This document shows positions 55,832 to 64,000 of a stretch of 64,000 nt of DNA, one piece after another (the stretch's first letter is position 1; each line of letters starts with the position of its first letter). The translations under genes were made by a program, and so were the position numbers. Origin of the DNA: Streptomyces thermolilacinus SPC6 (GTDB lineage Bacteria; Actinomycetota; Actinomycetes; Streptomycetales; Streptomycetaceae); contig NZ_ASHX02000001.1 of the NCBI RefSeq assembly GCF_000478605.2, forward strand, positions 930,001 to 994,000, read 5' to 3'. Under the pieces are notes generated by a model. It ran no database searches, was not told the DNA's origin, and worked only from the letters and a program-made list of their open reading frames with translations.

Positions 55832-57496
55832 ATGGCAGCCACCACCCACACCGTGACCAACCAGCCTCCGCCCCTGGTCGGGTACGACGTGTTCAGCGCG
55901 GACCGGGCCCTGACGGAGGCGGTGGAACGACACCTTCCACCCGACCTGCGCGAGGAGGCCGTCAAGGAGCTGTCGTCCCTGGGCACCACCGCCGGGTCGG
56001 CGCAGGCGCAGTCCTGGGGCGCCCTGGCCAACGAGTTCCCGCCCCGGCTGCGCACCCACGACCGGTACGGCAACCGCGTCGACGAGGTCGAGTTCCACCC
56101 CGCCTGGCACCGGCTCCTCGGCCACGCCGTCACCTCCGGGCTGACCGCCGCCTGGGGCCGACCCGGCGGGCATGTGCGGCGCGCCGCCGGGTTCCTCGTG
56201 TGGTCGCAGACGGAGGCCGGGCACGGCTGCCCCGTCTCGATGACCCACGCGGCCGTACCGGCCCTGCGCACCGATCCGGAGCTCGCCGCCGAGTGGGAGC
56301 CCCGGCTGACGTCGAAGGTGTACGAGGGCGAGCAGCTGATGCCGCCCGGGCAGAAGGCCGGCGCCCTCTTCGGGATGGGCATGACGGAGAAGCAGGGCGG
56401 CAGCGACGTCCGCGCCAACACGACGGCAGCGAAGCCACTGGACGGCGCGGGCGAATACCTGCTGACGGGTCACAAGTGGTTCTGCTCGGCGCCCATGTCG
56501 GACGGGTTCCTGGTGCTGGCGCAGGCGCCCGGCGGGCTCACCTGCTTCCTGGTGCCGAGGGTCCTGGACGACGGCACCCGCAACGTGTTCCGCATCCAGC
56601 GGCTGAAGGACAAGCTCGGCAACCGGTCCAACGCGTCCGCCGAGGTCGAGTTCGACGGGACGTGGGCGCGGCGGGTCGGCGAGGAGGGGCGGGGGGTGCG
56701 CACCATCATCGAGATGGTCGCCGCGACCCGCCTGGACTGCGTGCTCGGCTCGGCCGCCCTGATGCGGCAGGCCGTCGCGCAGGCCGTGCACCACACGGCG
56801 TACCGGAGCGCGTTCGGCGGCCCGCTGATCGACAAGCCGCTGATGCGCAACGTCCTGGCCGATCTGGCGCTGGAGTCGGAGGCGGCGACGGTCCTCGGGA
56901 TGCGGCTCGCGGCGGCGTACGACGCGGTCGAGTCGGGCCGCCCGGCGGCGGGCGGCGGCAGCGCGGAGTCAGAGCGGGCGCTGCTGCGCCTGGCGGTGCC
57001 GGCCGCGAAGTACTGGGTGACGAAGCGGTGCACGCCGACAGTGGCGGAGGCCCTGGAGTGCCTGGGCGGCAACGGGTACGTGGAGGAGTCGGGCATGCCC
57101 CGGCTGCTGCGCGAGTCGCCGCTCAACTCGATCTGGGAGGGCTCCGGAAACGTCCAGGCGCTGGACGTGCTGAGGGCGTTGCAGCGGGAGCCGGGCGCGC
57201 TCGACGCGTTCCTGCGGGAGGTCGGGCAGGCGCGCGGCGCGGACCACCGGCTGGACGCGGCCATCAAGGGCCTGCTGACGGAGCTGGCCGACCTGGACGG
57301 CGCCGAGGCGCGGGCCCGGCGCCTGGTGGAGCGGATGGCGCTGGTGCTCCAGGGGTCGCTGCTGGTGCGGTGGGCGCCGCCGGAGGTCGCGGACGCCTTC
57401 TGCGCGTCCCGGCTTGGCGGCGACTGGGGGTCGGCGTTCGGGACGCTGCCGCACACCCTGGACCTGCGCGCGATCGTGGACCGGGCCAGGCCGTAG
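55832..57496 (+). CDS. AidB-like acyl-CoA dehydrogenase family protein
   Basis: A 554-residue flavoprotein of the AidB branch of acyl-CoA dehydrogenases. It begins NQPPPLVGYDVFSADRALTEAVERHLP like AidB, which protects DNA from alkylation and binds DNA. FAD-binding landmarks are GMGMTEKQGGSDVRAN, HKWFCSAPMSDGFLVLA, EEGRGVRTIIEMVAATRLDC and the C-terminal LGGNGYVEESGMPRLLRESPLNSIWEGSGNVQAL (the EGSGN segment). Length matches AidB. The ATG at 55832 has no Shine-Dalgarno; TACCGT lies 6 nt upstream, so translation may be leaderless. Genuine dehydrogenase activity is possible instead. Confidence 0.88.
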   Translation: MAATTHTVTNQPPPLVGYDVFSADRALTEAVERHLPPDLREEAVKELSSLGTTAGSAQAQSWGALANEFPPRLRTHDRYGNRVDEVEFHPAWHRLLGHAVTSGLTAAWGRPGGHVRRAAGFLVWSQTEAGHGCPVSMTHAAVPALRTDPELAAEWEPRLTSKVYEGEQLMPPGQKAGALFGMGMTEKQGGSDVRANTTAAKPLDGAGEYLLTGHKWFCSAPMSDGFLVLAQAPGGLTCFLVPRVLDDGTRNVFRIQRLKDKLGNRSNASAEVEFDGTWARRVGEEGRGVRTIIEMVAATRLDCVLGSAALMRQAVAQAVHHTAYRSAFGGPLIDKPLMRNVLADLALESEAATVLGMRLAAAYDAVESGRPAAGGGSAESERALLRLAVPAAKYWVTKRCTPTVAEALECLGGNGYVEESGMPRLLRESPLNSIWEGSGNVQALDVLRALQREPGALDAFLREVGQARGADHRLDAAIKGLLTELADLDGAEARARRLVERMALVLQGSLLVRWAPPEVADAFCASRLGGDWGSAFGTLPHTLDLRAIVDRARP

Positions 57497-57577
57497 GCGG
57501 TACGAGGCGTGACGGTACGGCGGCACGCCGACGGGCGCGGGAGGCCGGGTGGCGTCCCGCGCCCGGGGCGACGCGGG

Positions 57578-57611
57578 CGGGATGGTGCTGCGCCGACACG
57601 GCACCATCCCG
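57578..57611. terminator. Perfect 11-bp inverted repeat
   Basis: CGGGATGGTGC (57578-57588) and GCACCATCCCG (57601-57611) form an 11-bp stem with a 12-nt loop. It lies 81 bp after the AidB-like stop and 165 bp before the GAF regulator, so it may terminate the first gene or serve as an operator for the second. Confidence 0.6.
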
Positions 57612-57775
57612 TCGCGTACCGGCGGACCGGTACACGTCCACTCTCGTACGGGCAGGGGCGCCGCGCGAGGGTTGCAGGGGGTTGCAGCGGTGGCGCGTTC
57701 TGTGCGGCCCGGCGCCGGACGGACGCAGGGGCGGGGGATGATGGGGGCGGTTGGGGAACGGGGAGGGCTGGCCCG

Positions 57776-59095
57776 GTGCGGAACGCCACGATCGACATGA
57801 CCCGGCTCGCCGCGATGGACCCGCGTGAGGCGACGCTGCTGCTCAAGGGCATCCGGGACGCCGCACTGCGGGGCGGCAGGGCGCCGCTCGCGCCGCGCGC
57901 CGACATAGGGGCGTCGTGGCAGCGGATGCTCCGCGAGGGCGTCGATCCGGAGCGCGACCGCCGTTCGGGGCTGCTGTCGTCCGCCGACCTGGAGGCGCGG
58001 CGCGCCGCCTCGCCCCTCGCCGACCTGTTGCCGGTGCTCCGCGAGGGCCTGATCTCCGTGCCGGGCGCGGAATTTGACGCGGTACGGCACATCATGGTCG
58101 TCGCGGACGCGGACGGGCGGGTGCTGTGGCGCGAGGGCCACTCGTCGGTGCTGCGGATGGCGGACGGGCACGGCTTCCAGCCGGGCGCCGACTGGCGGGA
58201 GTCGACGGTCGGCACCAACGGCGTGGGGACGGCGCTGGTGACGCGCCGCCCGGTGCAGGTCCACTCGGCGGAGCACTTCGTCTCCACGCACCACACGTGG
58301 ACGTGCGCGGGCGCCCCCATCACGGACCCGCGCGACGGGCGGCTGATGGGCGTGGTGGACGTGAGCGGCCCGGTGACGACGATGCACCCGGCGACGCTGC
58401 TGCTGGTCGGTTCGGTGGCGCGGCTCGCCGAAGCGGAGCTGCGCAACCGGCACCTCGCGGCGCTCGCCCGGCTGCGGGCGGTCGCCGCGCCACTGCTGTG
58501 CCGGGTGGGCGGCCGGGCGCTGGCGGTGGACGGGCACGGCTGGACGGCCGCGGTGACGGGGCTCGCGCCGGTGGACCGGGTGCCGCTGCCCGCGTCGGTG
58601 CGGGCGGGCCGGGTGTGGCTGCCGACGCTGGGCGAGTGCGCCGTGGAGCCGCTGCCGGGCGGCTGGCTCGTACGGCCCCTGGACGCCTCCGGCACGGACG
58701 TCGTGGCCGGGGGCGCGGCGGCCCGGCTGGTGCTGGACGTGAGCAGGCCGCGGGAGTGGACGGTGCGCGTGTCGGGCGCGGTCGGCCGCTGGGAGCGGGA
58801 ACTGAGCCCGCGCCACGCGGAGCTGCTGTACGTGCTGGCCGTGCGCCGGGACGGCCGTACGGCGGCGGAGCTGGCCGCGGACGTGTTCGGCGACCGTACG
58901 AGGACGGTGACCGTGCGGGCGGAGATGTCGCGGATACGGCGCACCCTGGGCGGCGTGCTGGCCCACCGCCCGTACCGCTTCCGCGACGAGGTGGAGGTGG
59001 AGCTGCTCACCCCGCGGGACGCGGCGGACCTGCTCCCCCACTCGACGGCCCCGGCGGTCCTGGAGGCCAGGCGCGGGGCGGGTGGCGCGGGCTGA
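57776..59095 (+). CDS. GAF-domain transcriptional regulator with winged HTH
   Basis: A 439-residue regulator. Residues 20-70 (APRADIGASWQRMLREGVDPERDR) resemble the N-terminus of AcoR-type regulators. A GAF sensor follows at about 70-220 (IMVVADADGRVLWREGHSSVLRMADGHGF, WRESTVGTNGVGTALVTRRPVQVHSAEHFVSTHHTWTCAGAPI, GRLMGVVDVSGP); the GTNGVGTAL and HTWTCAGAPI parts are strongly AcoR-like. There is no AAA+ sigma-54 domain. The C-terminal 90 residues are a DNA-binding wHTH (ELSPRHAELLYVLAVRRDG, RAEMSRIRRTLGGVLAHRPYRF). The GTG at 57776 follows GGGAGGG. Such Streptomyces proteins often control aldehyde or acyl metabolism, so the AidB neighbour may be a target. Confidence 0.85.
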   Translation: MRNATIDMTRLAAMDPREATLLLKGIRDAALRGGRAPLAPRADIGASWQRMLREGVDPERDRRSGLLSSADLEARRAASPLADLLPVLREGLISVPGAEFDAVRHIMVVADADGRVLWREGHSSVLRMADGHGFQPGADWRESTVGTNGVGTALVTRRPVQVHSAEHFVSTHHTWTCAGAPITDPRDGRLMGVVDVSGPVTTMHPATLLLVGSVARLAEAELRNRHLAALARLRAVAAPLLCRVGGRALAVDGHGWTAAVTGLAPVDRVPLPASVRAGRVWLPTLGECAVEPLPGGWLVRPLDASGTDVVAGGAAARLVLDVSRPREWTVRVSGAVGRWERELSPRHAELLYVLAVRRDGRTAAELAADVFGDRTRTVTVRAEMSRIRRTLGGVLAHRPYRFRDEVEVELLTPRDAADLLPHSTAPAVLEARRGAGGAG

Positions 59096-59120
59096 GCCGT
59101 CGGACCGGTGGCCCGGCGGG

Positions 59121-59149
59121 CGGGGCGCCCCGGCTCTGGAGGCGCCCCG
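59121..59149. terminator. Bidirectional terminator between convergent genes
   Basis: CGGGGCGCC and GGCGCCCCG make a perfect 9-bp stem around an 11-nt loop in the 71-bp gap between the stops of the GAF regulator (rightward) and the lipoprotein (leftward). It would serve both transcripts. Confidence 0.7.
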
Positions 59150-59166
59150 GGGTTCGACCGGGTGGG

Positions 59167-59802
59167 TCAGCCGGCGGCGGGCCACTCCAGGGGCTTCTTG
59201 TAGAAGCCGCGCGTGACCTCGACCGCGGCGGCCTTCTCGCCCTCGGGGACGAGGAAGGCCTTGCAGATCTCCTGCGACTGGCCGGGCGAGAGCTTCTTGT
59301 CGGTCTCCGGCGCCGGGCAGTCCGGCCACTTCGCCTCGCCCAGGATGACGATGAGCGCGCGGGTGCGGGTGCCCTTGTCGGTCCGGACGACCAGGTCGTC
59401 GTCCATGTCGCCGACCTCCATCGGCGTACCGCTCTTGTGCGTGACCTTCGTCCAGACGTAGACCGGGATCTTCGGCCCGTCCTTGTCGTCCTTCTTCAGA
59501 CCGGAGGCGTCCATGTCGGCCTTGGTGCCGGTCGTGACCCGGGTCGGGGTGAGCGTGTACGTGGCGCCCTCGGACGCCTTCATGTCGCTCTCGATCGCCG
59601 GGCTCTCCTCGCCCAGCCGGTACGTCGTCTTCTCCTCACCCGAGCCGGACTCGCCACCGGAGCCGGAGCCCGAGTCGGATTCGGACGACGAACTGCCGCC
59701 GCCCTTACGGTCGCTCCTGGACGAGCCGTCCTGGCATCCGGCCAGCGTCAGGACGAGCGCCAGGGCGCCCGCCGCGGCGGCTCCACGTGTCCACGCGGAC
59801 AT
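59167..59802 (-). CDS. Secreted lipoprotein of unknown function
   Basis: A 211-residue lipoprotein. The signal peptide MSAWTRGAAAAGALALVLTLAGC ends in a clear LAGC lipobox (residue 23); its parts are the basic start, the AGALALVLTL core and the Cys. A Ser/Gly/Glu-rich linker (about 27-55) leads to a beta-rich domain of 150 residues (TYTLTPTRVTTG, IPVYVWTKVTHKSGTP, VVRTDKGTRTRALIVIL, CPAPETDKKLSPGQSQEICKAFLVPEG) with two Cys that may pair. This shape resembles the DUF4352-like immunoglobulin lipoproteins found in Streptomyces. The ATG at 59802 is the only good start. Confidence 0.82.
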   Translation of the reverse strand: MSAWTRGAAAAGALALVLTLAGCQDGSSRSDRKGGGSSSSESDSGSGSGGESGSGEEKTTYRLGEESPAIESDMKASEGATYTLTPTRVTTGTKADMDASGLKKDDKDGPKIPVYVWTKVTHKSGTPMEVGDMDDDLVVRTDKGTRTRALIVILGEAKWPDCPAPETDKKLSPGQSQEICKAFLVPEGEKAAAVEVTRGFYKKPLEWPAAG

Positions 59803-60024
59803 AGGTGTTCCTCGCTTTCCCCGTTGCACCGACCAGGACGGCGTACACCGCACGGCCGGTTCCGTACGGCGCGAGATCCTGTCAGACGCGGCTCACCGGG
59901 GTGGGGGCGGGTGCGGCCCGGGTCCGGTTCGCGGGGGTTCGCGCATGCGCACGCGGCCCTGCCGCGCGGGGCGGCTCCTTAAGCTGGACGCCTTGTCGGC
60001 GCTGGGGCGGGGAGGGCGGGCGCG

Positions 60025-63000
60025 ATGCGGGAACGGGTCACGCGGAACGTGGCGGGCGACGTGACGGGCGCGGTCGTCCAGGCGGACCGGATCGGCCAGG
60101 TGAACATCCATCACTCGCCGCCGGCGCCCCCGGCCCCGCACGCCGACGAGGACCCGTGGGTCGCCCGCGTACACGACTCGGCGGTGTGGCGGCGCGTACC
60201 GGAGACCCGGGACGCGGCGAGGTACCGGGACGCGGCCGGAGCCGTGGCCGCCGCGCTGGCGGGGCTGCGGGACGAGGCGGAGGCACGGCTCGGGGACGAC
60301 CCGTGGCGCGACCCGCACGCGCCGGATCGGTTCGCGGAGCGGCTGGAGTGGCTGCTGGGCGAACCGGGCGAGGGCGCCGGGCTCGACCTGTACCCGGCGG
60401 AGGCCGCGCTGTTCACGCTGGTCCCGCTGCTGGCGCGGGTGCACGACCTGCGGCTGGCCGCCGGCCGGCTGCACGTCGAGCCGTGGCGGCTGGGCCCGGC
60501 CCCGCTCGGCCCGGCCGATGACGTCGCGTCGCCGGAGCGTCCGGCGTTCGAGGCGTACGCGGAAGGGAACGGCGTGCTGGTCCAGCGGGCGTCGCTGCGG
60601 CCCGACGCGGCGGCGCCCCTCGGGTGGTGGCTGTACCACCGCTGGCTGATCCGGCACGAGGCGTACGCGGCGCCGGAGACGGTACGGGAGCTGCTGGACG
60701 CGGTCGGGGAGGCGGGCGGGGCGGCGCTCGGCCGGGTGCTGACGGCGCGCCGGGTGAGCCGCCTGCTCCACGGGCTGCGGCGGGGCCCGGACGTGTGCAA
60801 CCCGGAGTTCCTCGACGCCCTCGCCGCCGACGAGACGGTGGGCGTGCAGCGGGTGCGGGACCGGCGGCTGGTCCTGCTCTGCGCCCTCGCGTACGCGCTG
60901 AGCCCCGGCACGACGAGCCTGCCGGACGTGGTGGCCGAGCACGTGGGCATCCCGCACGCCGTGGACCTGGACGCGCTGCGCACGACGCTGGAGGAGTGCG
61001 AGTGGGGCGGCACGCCGGAGCTGCCGGTGCTGCGGGCCGCGTGCTCCCACGAGGCGGTGGTGGAGGGCCTGCGGGAGGCGGTGGGCCGCATGGACGAGGT
61101 GCTGGACGCGGTGACCCGTACGGCACGGGAGCGGGTGGCGCAGCCGATGCCGCGCCTGCCGGTACGGCTGTCCGCCGACGGGGTGGTCCCGGTGGAGGGC
61201 GCGTTCACCGGGTGGGCGCGGTTCCGGCTGGACGAGCGGCGGGTGCGGGACCTGCTGATGGGCGTTCAGCTGTACAAGGACCGGGACCTGGCCGTCCGGG
61301 AGCTGTACCAGAACGCCCTGGACGCCTGCCGGTACCGCAGGGCCCGCACGGAGTACCTGGACCGCACGCACCCGGCGGCGACGTACACGTACGAGGGCTC
61401 CATCGTCTTCGAGCAGGGCGTGGACGAGGACGGCCGTGCGTACGTGGACTGCCGCGACAACGGCATCGGCATGGGCGAGGCGGAACTGCGCGGCGTCTTC
61501 GCTCACGCGGGCGCTCGGTTCGCGGAGCAGCCGGAGTTCCGCGAGGAGCACGCGGAGTGGGCCCGCCTGGACCCGCCGGTCGAGCTGTACCCGAACAGCC
61601 GTTTCGGCATCGGCGTGCTCAGCTACTTCATGCTCGCCGACGAACTGTGCGTCACCACCTGCCGCATGGGCCGCGACGGCATGCCGGGCCCGGTGCTTGA
61701 GGCGTCGATCTTCGGGCCTGGGCATCTGTTCCGGATCGTGAGCACCAGGGAGCGGGGTGATCAGCCGGGGACGACGGTCCGGCTGTACCTGCGGGATGTC
61801 GATGCTCAGTGGTCCTGCCCGGAGGTGCTGGGGAGGCTGCTGGGGGTCGCGGAGTTCCCGACGGTGGCGCGGTACGGGACGGAGGTGGTGAGGTGGGAGC
61901 CGGGGGTGCTGCGGGAGGGGCGCGGGCCGCGCCGATTCGCCCACATCGCACGAGGTGCCTCGGAGGCGTGGCCGGATGCCCCGCCAGGCGCCCAGGTGTT
62001 CTGGTGCGCGGACGGTGGAGGGCTGCTCGTCGACGGACTGGTGGTGCAACCGGACACGCGCGGGGGCGTGTTCTCGCAGCAGGGGACGGCGCTCGTCGGC
62101 GCGGTGGTGAACCTGTCCGGACCGTTCGCCCCGGAGCGGTTGTCGGCGGACCGGGCCTTGATCCTGGACGATGTGCGCGACACCGTCAGGGACTTGCTGG
62201 CGGGAGCGGTCGACCACCTCCTGAAGGGGCGGCTCCTCCACTTCAGCTGGCTGTCCAAGGTGACCAAGGCGAGCGAGGCGCTGGCGGACCTCGTCGTGGA
62301 GCGCTGCATCGCGGTGGGCCGGGAGATCCCCGGCGGTCCCCCCGCCGGGACCGCCCGGACGGGTTTTCTCCCCGACGACGTCCAGCTCCTCTTCCCTGAC
62401 CTCCGGGCTGCCTCCGCGTGGCAAAAGACCAGCGACGCCAAGCAGGTGCCCGATCATCTCCTCCTCTGGCGGCTGATCGCGCACCGGTCCGAGCCGGCCT
62501 GGGGAGAGCTGCTGCGGGTCTGCCCGGACCTGGCCGCCGCCGGGGAGGTGGCGCCCGCCCTGCCGTCCGACGGCAGCATCCTGCAGATCGACGGATTCGG
62601 CGATGCCCTCAAAACCAAGCAGCTTGAGGGTATCGCCGCCGAACTGGGCCGGTCCCCGCGCGCGGTCGCCCTGCGCGCCGCCGCCCTCGGCCTGTACGGC
62701 GGGCCCTGCGACGAGTGGCCCGACCACCGTCCCGTGAGGAGGCAACCCGGCAGGATGCCGCTCAGGGGCCGCCACCGCAGACGCGTCACCCCGAGCCTTC
62801 TCATCCGGACCGCCCTTGAGGAGGGACAGTCGCCGGACGCGCTGGCGTCCCGGTGGCGCGGGGCCGGGATCGACGTGCCGGACGTGATCCTGACCACGGC
62901 GCGTGCAGGTGCGGCGGACGACGTCCTGGGCCCCTACCTGCGTGCCGCACCGCACGCGTGGTTCGAGCCCGGCGCGCAGGTCCCGCCCGGGCTGCTGGTC

Positions 63001-63906
63001 GCCCTCTCTTTCGAACTCGACCGGCCTTTGTCCGATCTGTGCCCTCGGCTGCGGGCCTGCGGGATCTCCGCTGACCCGTCCGTGCTTCCGGACCCGCCCT
63101 TGAACGGGCTCGCGCAGGCCCTGAGCGAGTGGATGGGCGGCATGGCCCCGTGGCTGGACCCCGGGAAGCCGGTCCCGCCCTCCCACGTACTGCTGGCCGC
63201 CCAGGAACTGGGGGTCACGCCGCGGGAAGCCGCCGCATGGTTCGAACAGCTGGGCTTCCATCCGCCACGGACCCTCCCGGACGAGACGGTGTCCCACGAT
63301 CTGGACATCCTGACGCCGCCGGACGATTCAGGGCCCCTGCGTCCCCCTCCCCTGCGACCGGGGGAGCCGGTCCCATATACGCACCTTCTGGCGGTCGCCG
63401 CGCGCGAGGGACTCGACCCGGCGGCGGTCGCCTCCCGCATGAGGGCGTACGGCCTGTCGGCCCCCGAGCTGAACCCCGCGCCGTTGTCGGGCCTGGACGG
63501 CATGCTGCTCGCGCCGACGGGTCCGCTGGACTGGCGGGGCCTGCCGTCGAACACACCCGTCCCGTTCGCCCGGATCGTGGCGGCCGCCGGCCGGCTGCTG
63601 GTCCCACCGGCGCGGATCGCGGCCCGGCTGGCGGAGCACGGCATCGCCAGCTCGTGCGCCGATCTGCCCGAGGGGCTGTCGTACGAGCGTGCGTCCCTGC
63701 TCGTCGCGAGAAGCCTGCCGCCCGCCAGCCAGCCCTACCGCCTGCAGGGGCTGCTCGAACAGGCCCGCGCCCTCGGCGAGCCCGTCGACCGCGTCCACCG
63801 CTGGCTGGTCGCCCTCGGCGTCGACGTCGTGGACCCGGCCGAGGCCGTCCGCGCCGCCCTCCCCCTCATCCCCCGCGCCCAGGCGCCCGCCCCCGGCCGG
63901 CAGTGA
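60025..63906 (+). CDS. HSP90-fold ATPase with C-terminal winged-helix-like repeats
   Basis: A 1293-residue protein. The extreme N-terminus has the motif RVTRNVAGDVTGAVVQADRIGQV, similar to tags on other actinobacterial conflict or signalling proteins. A mostly helical region with STAND-like spacing spans about 40-400. The GHKL ATPase is at 400-610: VRELYQNALDACRYRR (N box), VDCRDNGIGM (G1), NSRFGIGVLSYFML (G2) and GTTVRLYLRDV (G3). The last 480 residues hold six or seven similar units of about 70-80 residues (LLIRTALEEGQSPDALASRWRGAGI, LLAVAAREGLDPAAVASRMRAYGLS, VLLAAQELGVTPREAAAWFEQLGF), fitting the wHTH domains described with bacterial Hsp90-like conflict proteins. The ATG at 60025 follows a GGGGAGGG. 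No phage or toxin gene is adjacent in the window. Confidence 0.85.
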   Translation: MRERVTRNVAGDVTGAVVQADRIGQVNIHHSPPAPPAPHADEDPWVARVHDSAVWRRVPETRDAARYRDAAGAVAAALAGLRDEAEARLGDDPWRDPHAPDRFAERLEWLLGEPGEGAGLDLYPAEAALFTLVPLLARVHDLRLAAGRLHVEPWRLGPAPLGPADDVASPERPAFEAYAEGNGVLVQRASLRPDAAAPLGWWLYHRWLIRHEAYAAPETVRELLDAVGEAGGAALGRVLTARRVSRLLHGLRRGPDVCNPEFLDALAADETVGVQRVRDRRLVLLCALAYALSPGTTSLPDVVAEHVGIPHAVDLDALRTTLEECEWGGTPELPVLRAACSHEAVVEGLREAVGRMDEVLDAVTRTARERVAQPMPRLPVRLSADGVVPVEGAFTGWARFRLDERRVRDLLMGVQLYKDRDLAVRELYQNALDACRYRRARTEYLDRTHPAATYTYEGSIVFEQGVDEDGRAYVDCRDNGIGMGEAELRGVFAHAGARFAEQPEFREEHAEWARLDPPVELYPNSRFGIGVLSYFMLADELCVTTCRMGRDGMPGPVLEASIFGPGHLFRIVSTRERGDQPGTTVRLYLRDVDAQWSCPEVLGRLLGVAEFPTVARYGTEVVRWEPGVLREGRGPRRFAHIARGASEAWPDAPPGAQVFWCADGGGLLVDGLVVQPDTRGGVFSQQGTALVGAVVNLSGPFAPERLSADRALILDDVRDTVRDLLAGAVDHLLKGRLLHFSWLSKVTKASEALADLVVERCIAVGREIPGGPPAGTARTGFLPDDVQLLFPDLRAASAWQKTSDAKQVPDHLLLWRLIAHRSEPAWGELLRVCPDLAAAGEVAPALPSDGSILQIDGFGDALKTKQLEGIAAELGRSPRAVALRAAALGLYGGPCDEWPDHRPVRRQPGRMPLRGRHRRRVTPSLLIRTALEEGQSPDALASRWRGAGIDVPDVILTTARAGAADDVLGPYLRAAPHAWFEPGAQVPPGLLVALSFELDRPLSDLCPRLRACGISADPSVLPDPPLNGLAQALSEWMGGMAPWLDPGKPVPPSHVLLAAQELGVTPREAAAWFEQLGFHPPRTLPDETVSHDLDILTPPDDSGPLRPPPLRPGEPVPYTHLLAVAAREGLDPAAVASRMRAYGLSAPELNPAPLSGLDGMLLAPTGPLDWRGLPSNTPVPFARIVAAAGRLLVPPARIAARLAEHGIASSCADLPEGLSYERASLLVARSLPPASQPYRLQGLLEQARALGEPVDRVHRWLVALGVDVVDPAEAVRAALPLIPRAQAPAPGRQ

Positions 63907-63952
63907 TGATCACACTGGCCAGAATCCGACACCCCGTGGTTCCCTGGCCCGC

Positions 63953-64000
63953 ATGAGCAGCATCGACGTCACCACCTGGTACCTGGAGCAGACCTCCCCC
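63953..64000 (+). CDS. Partial gene, probable GNAT acetyltransferase N-terminus
   Basis: Sixteen codons, MSSIDVTTWYLEQTSP, before the window ends. The start is an ATG 46 bp after the HSP90-fold gene. The opening resembles a Streptomyces GNAT protein I recall, but so little sequence is visible that the family is only a guess. Confidence 0.45.
   Translation, partial: MSSIDVTTWYLEQTSP

Noticed and set aside
59100..59160. tRNA-like GGTTCGACC near the GAF regulator
   Set aside because: No cloverleaf can be drawn around it; the sequence is part of a terminator hairpin between convergent genes.
59893..63297. Leftward 1134-codon open frame opposite the HSP90-fold gene
   Set aside because: Arg/Gln/Pro-rich antisense shadow; all catalytic motifs are on the plus strand.

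Overview
The window is a high-GC actinobacterial chromosome segment. Codon use, GTG starts, 4-nt ATGA/GTGA gene overlaps, DUF2637, PucR and FhuF-type proteins, and Streptomyces-style CebR, DmdR and Zur operator sequences all point to Streptomyces or a close relative. About 50 protein genes are supported. I saw no tRNA, rRNA, CRISPR array, insertion sequence or integrase.

Layout. 26-3734: a GNAT acetyltransferase, an S66 LD-carboxypeptidase, a secreted GH6 cellulase behind a perfect CebR operator, and a small membrane-anchored unknown. 4016-13283: a purine/xanthine oxidation block (xdhC, NCS2 permease, three-subunit xanthine dehydrogenase) with a divergent pucR regulator. 13549-15027: two small membrane proteins that share a repeated AAGG..TGD signature.

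15130-29354 is the most interesting part. A leftward seven-gene RiPP operon (42-aa precursor, E1-like leader-binding protein, CocE/S15 hydrolase, YcaO, SagB-like oxidase, two ABC exporters) is almost entirely coupled by 4-nt overlaps. It is preceded by a leftward FecCD-type metallophore importer operon and a divergent beta-propeller-like gene. A near-consensus Zur box lies exactly between the -35 and -10 of the precursor promoter, and a second Zur box lies in the divergent promoter of the importer and propeller genes. I infer a zinc-starvation-induced RiPP that may be exported, bind zinc and be recaptured (a ribosomal zincophore), or a RiPP protecting a zinc-uptake state. No such peptide-metal function is proved by sequence alone.

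29451-45036: housekeeping and accessory genes. They include a TPR-like protein, a frameshifted trypsin-homologue/lectin/FG-GAP gene with a 19-C run, ChaB, a WD40-like protein, a GntR regulator divergent from an iron-box-controlled FhuF-type reductase, a PfkB sugar kinase, DUF2637, an anti-sigma-type ATPase, pyruvate oxidase, a TrmB/LuxR-type regulator, DUF456, a truncated ABC ATPase and RsgA with a 23-codon upstream ORF. 45778-50666: a four-gene cluster (Y4yA-type PLP decarboxylase, cysteine-synthase/rhodanese fusion, class-V PLP enzyme, methyltransferase) behind a weaker Zur-like palindrome. 50697-59802: a K+/H+ antiporter pair, a DM13 protein, VOC and AraC-type proteins, YihY, AidB-like acyl-CoA dehydrogenase, a GAF regulator and a lipoprotein. 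60025-63906: a 1293-aa HSP90-fold ATPase with C-terminal winged-helix-like repeats, a probable biological-conflict or signalling protein. The window ends 16 codons into another gene.

Starts were chosen from Shine-Dalgarno spacing and overlaps. Function calls rest on recognised motifs and family knowledge, without database searches.
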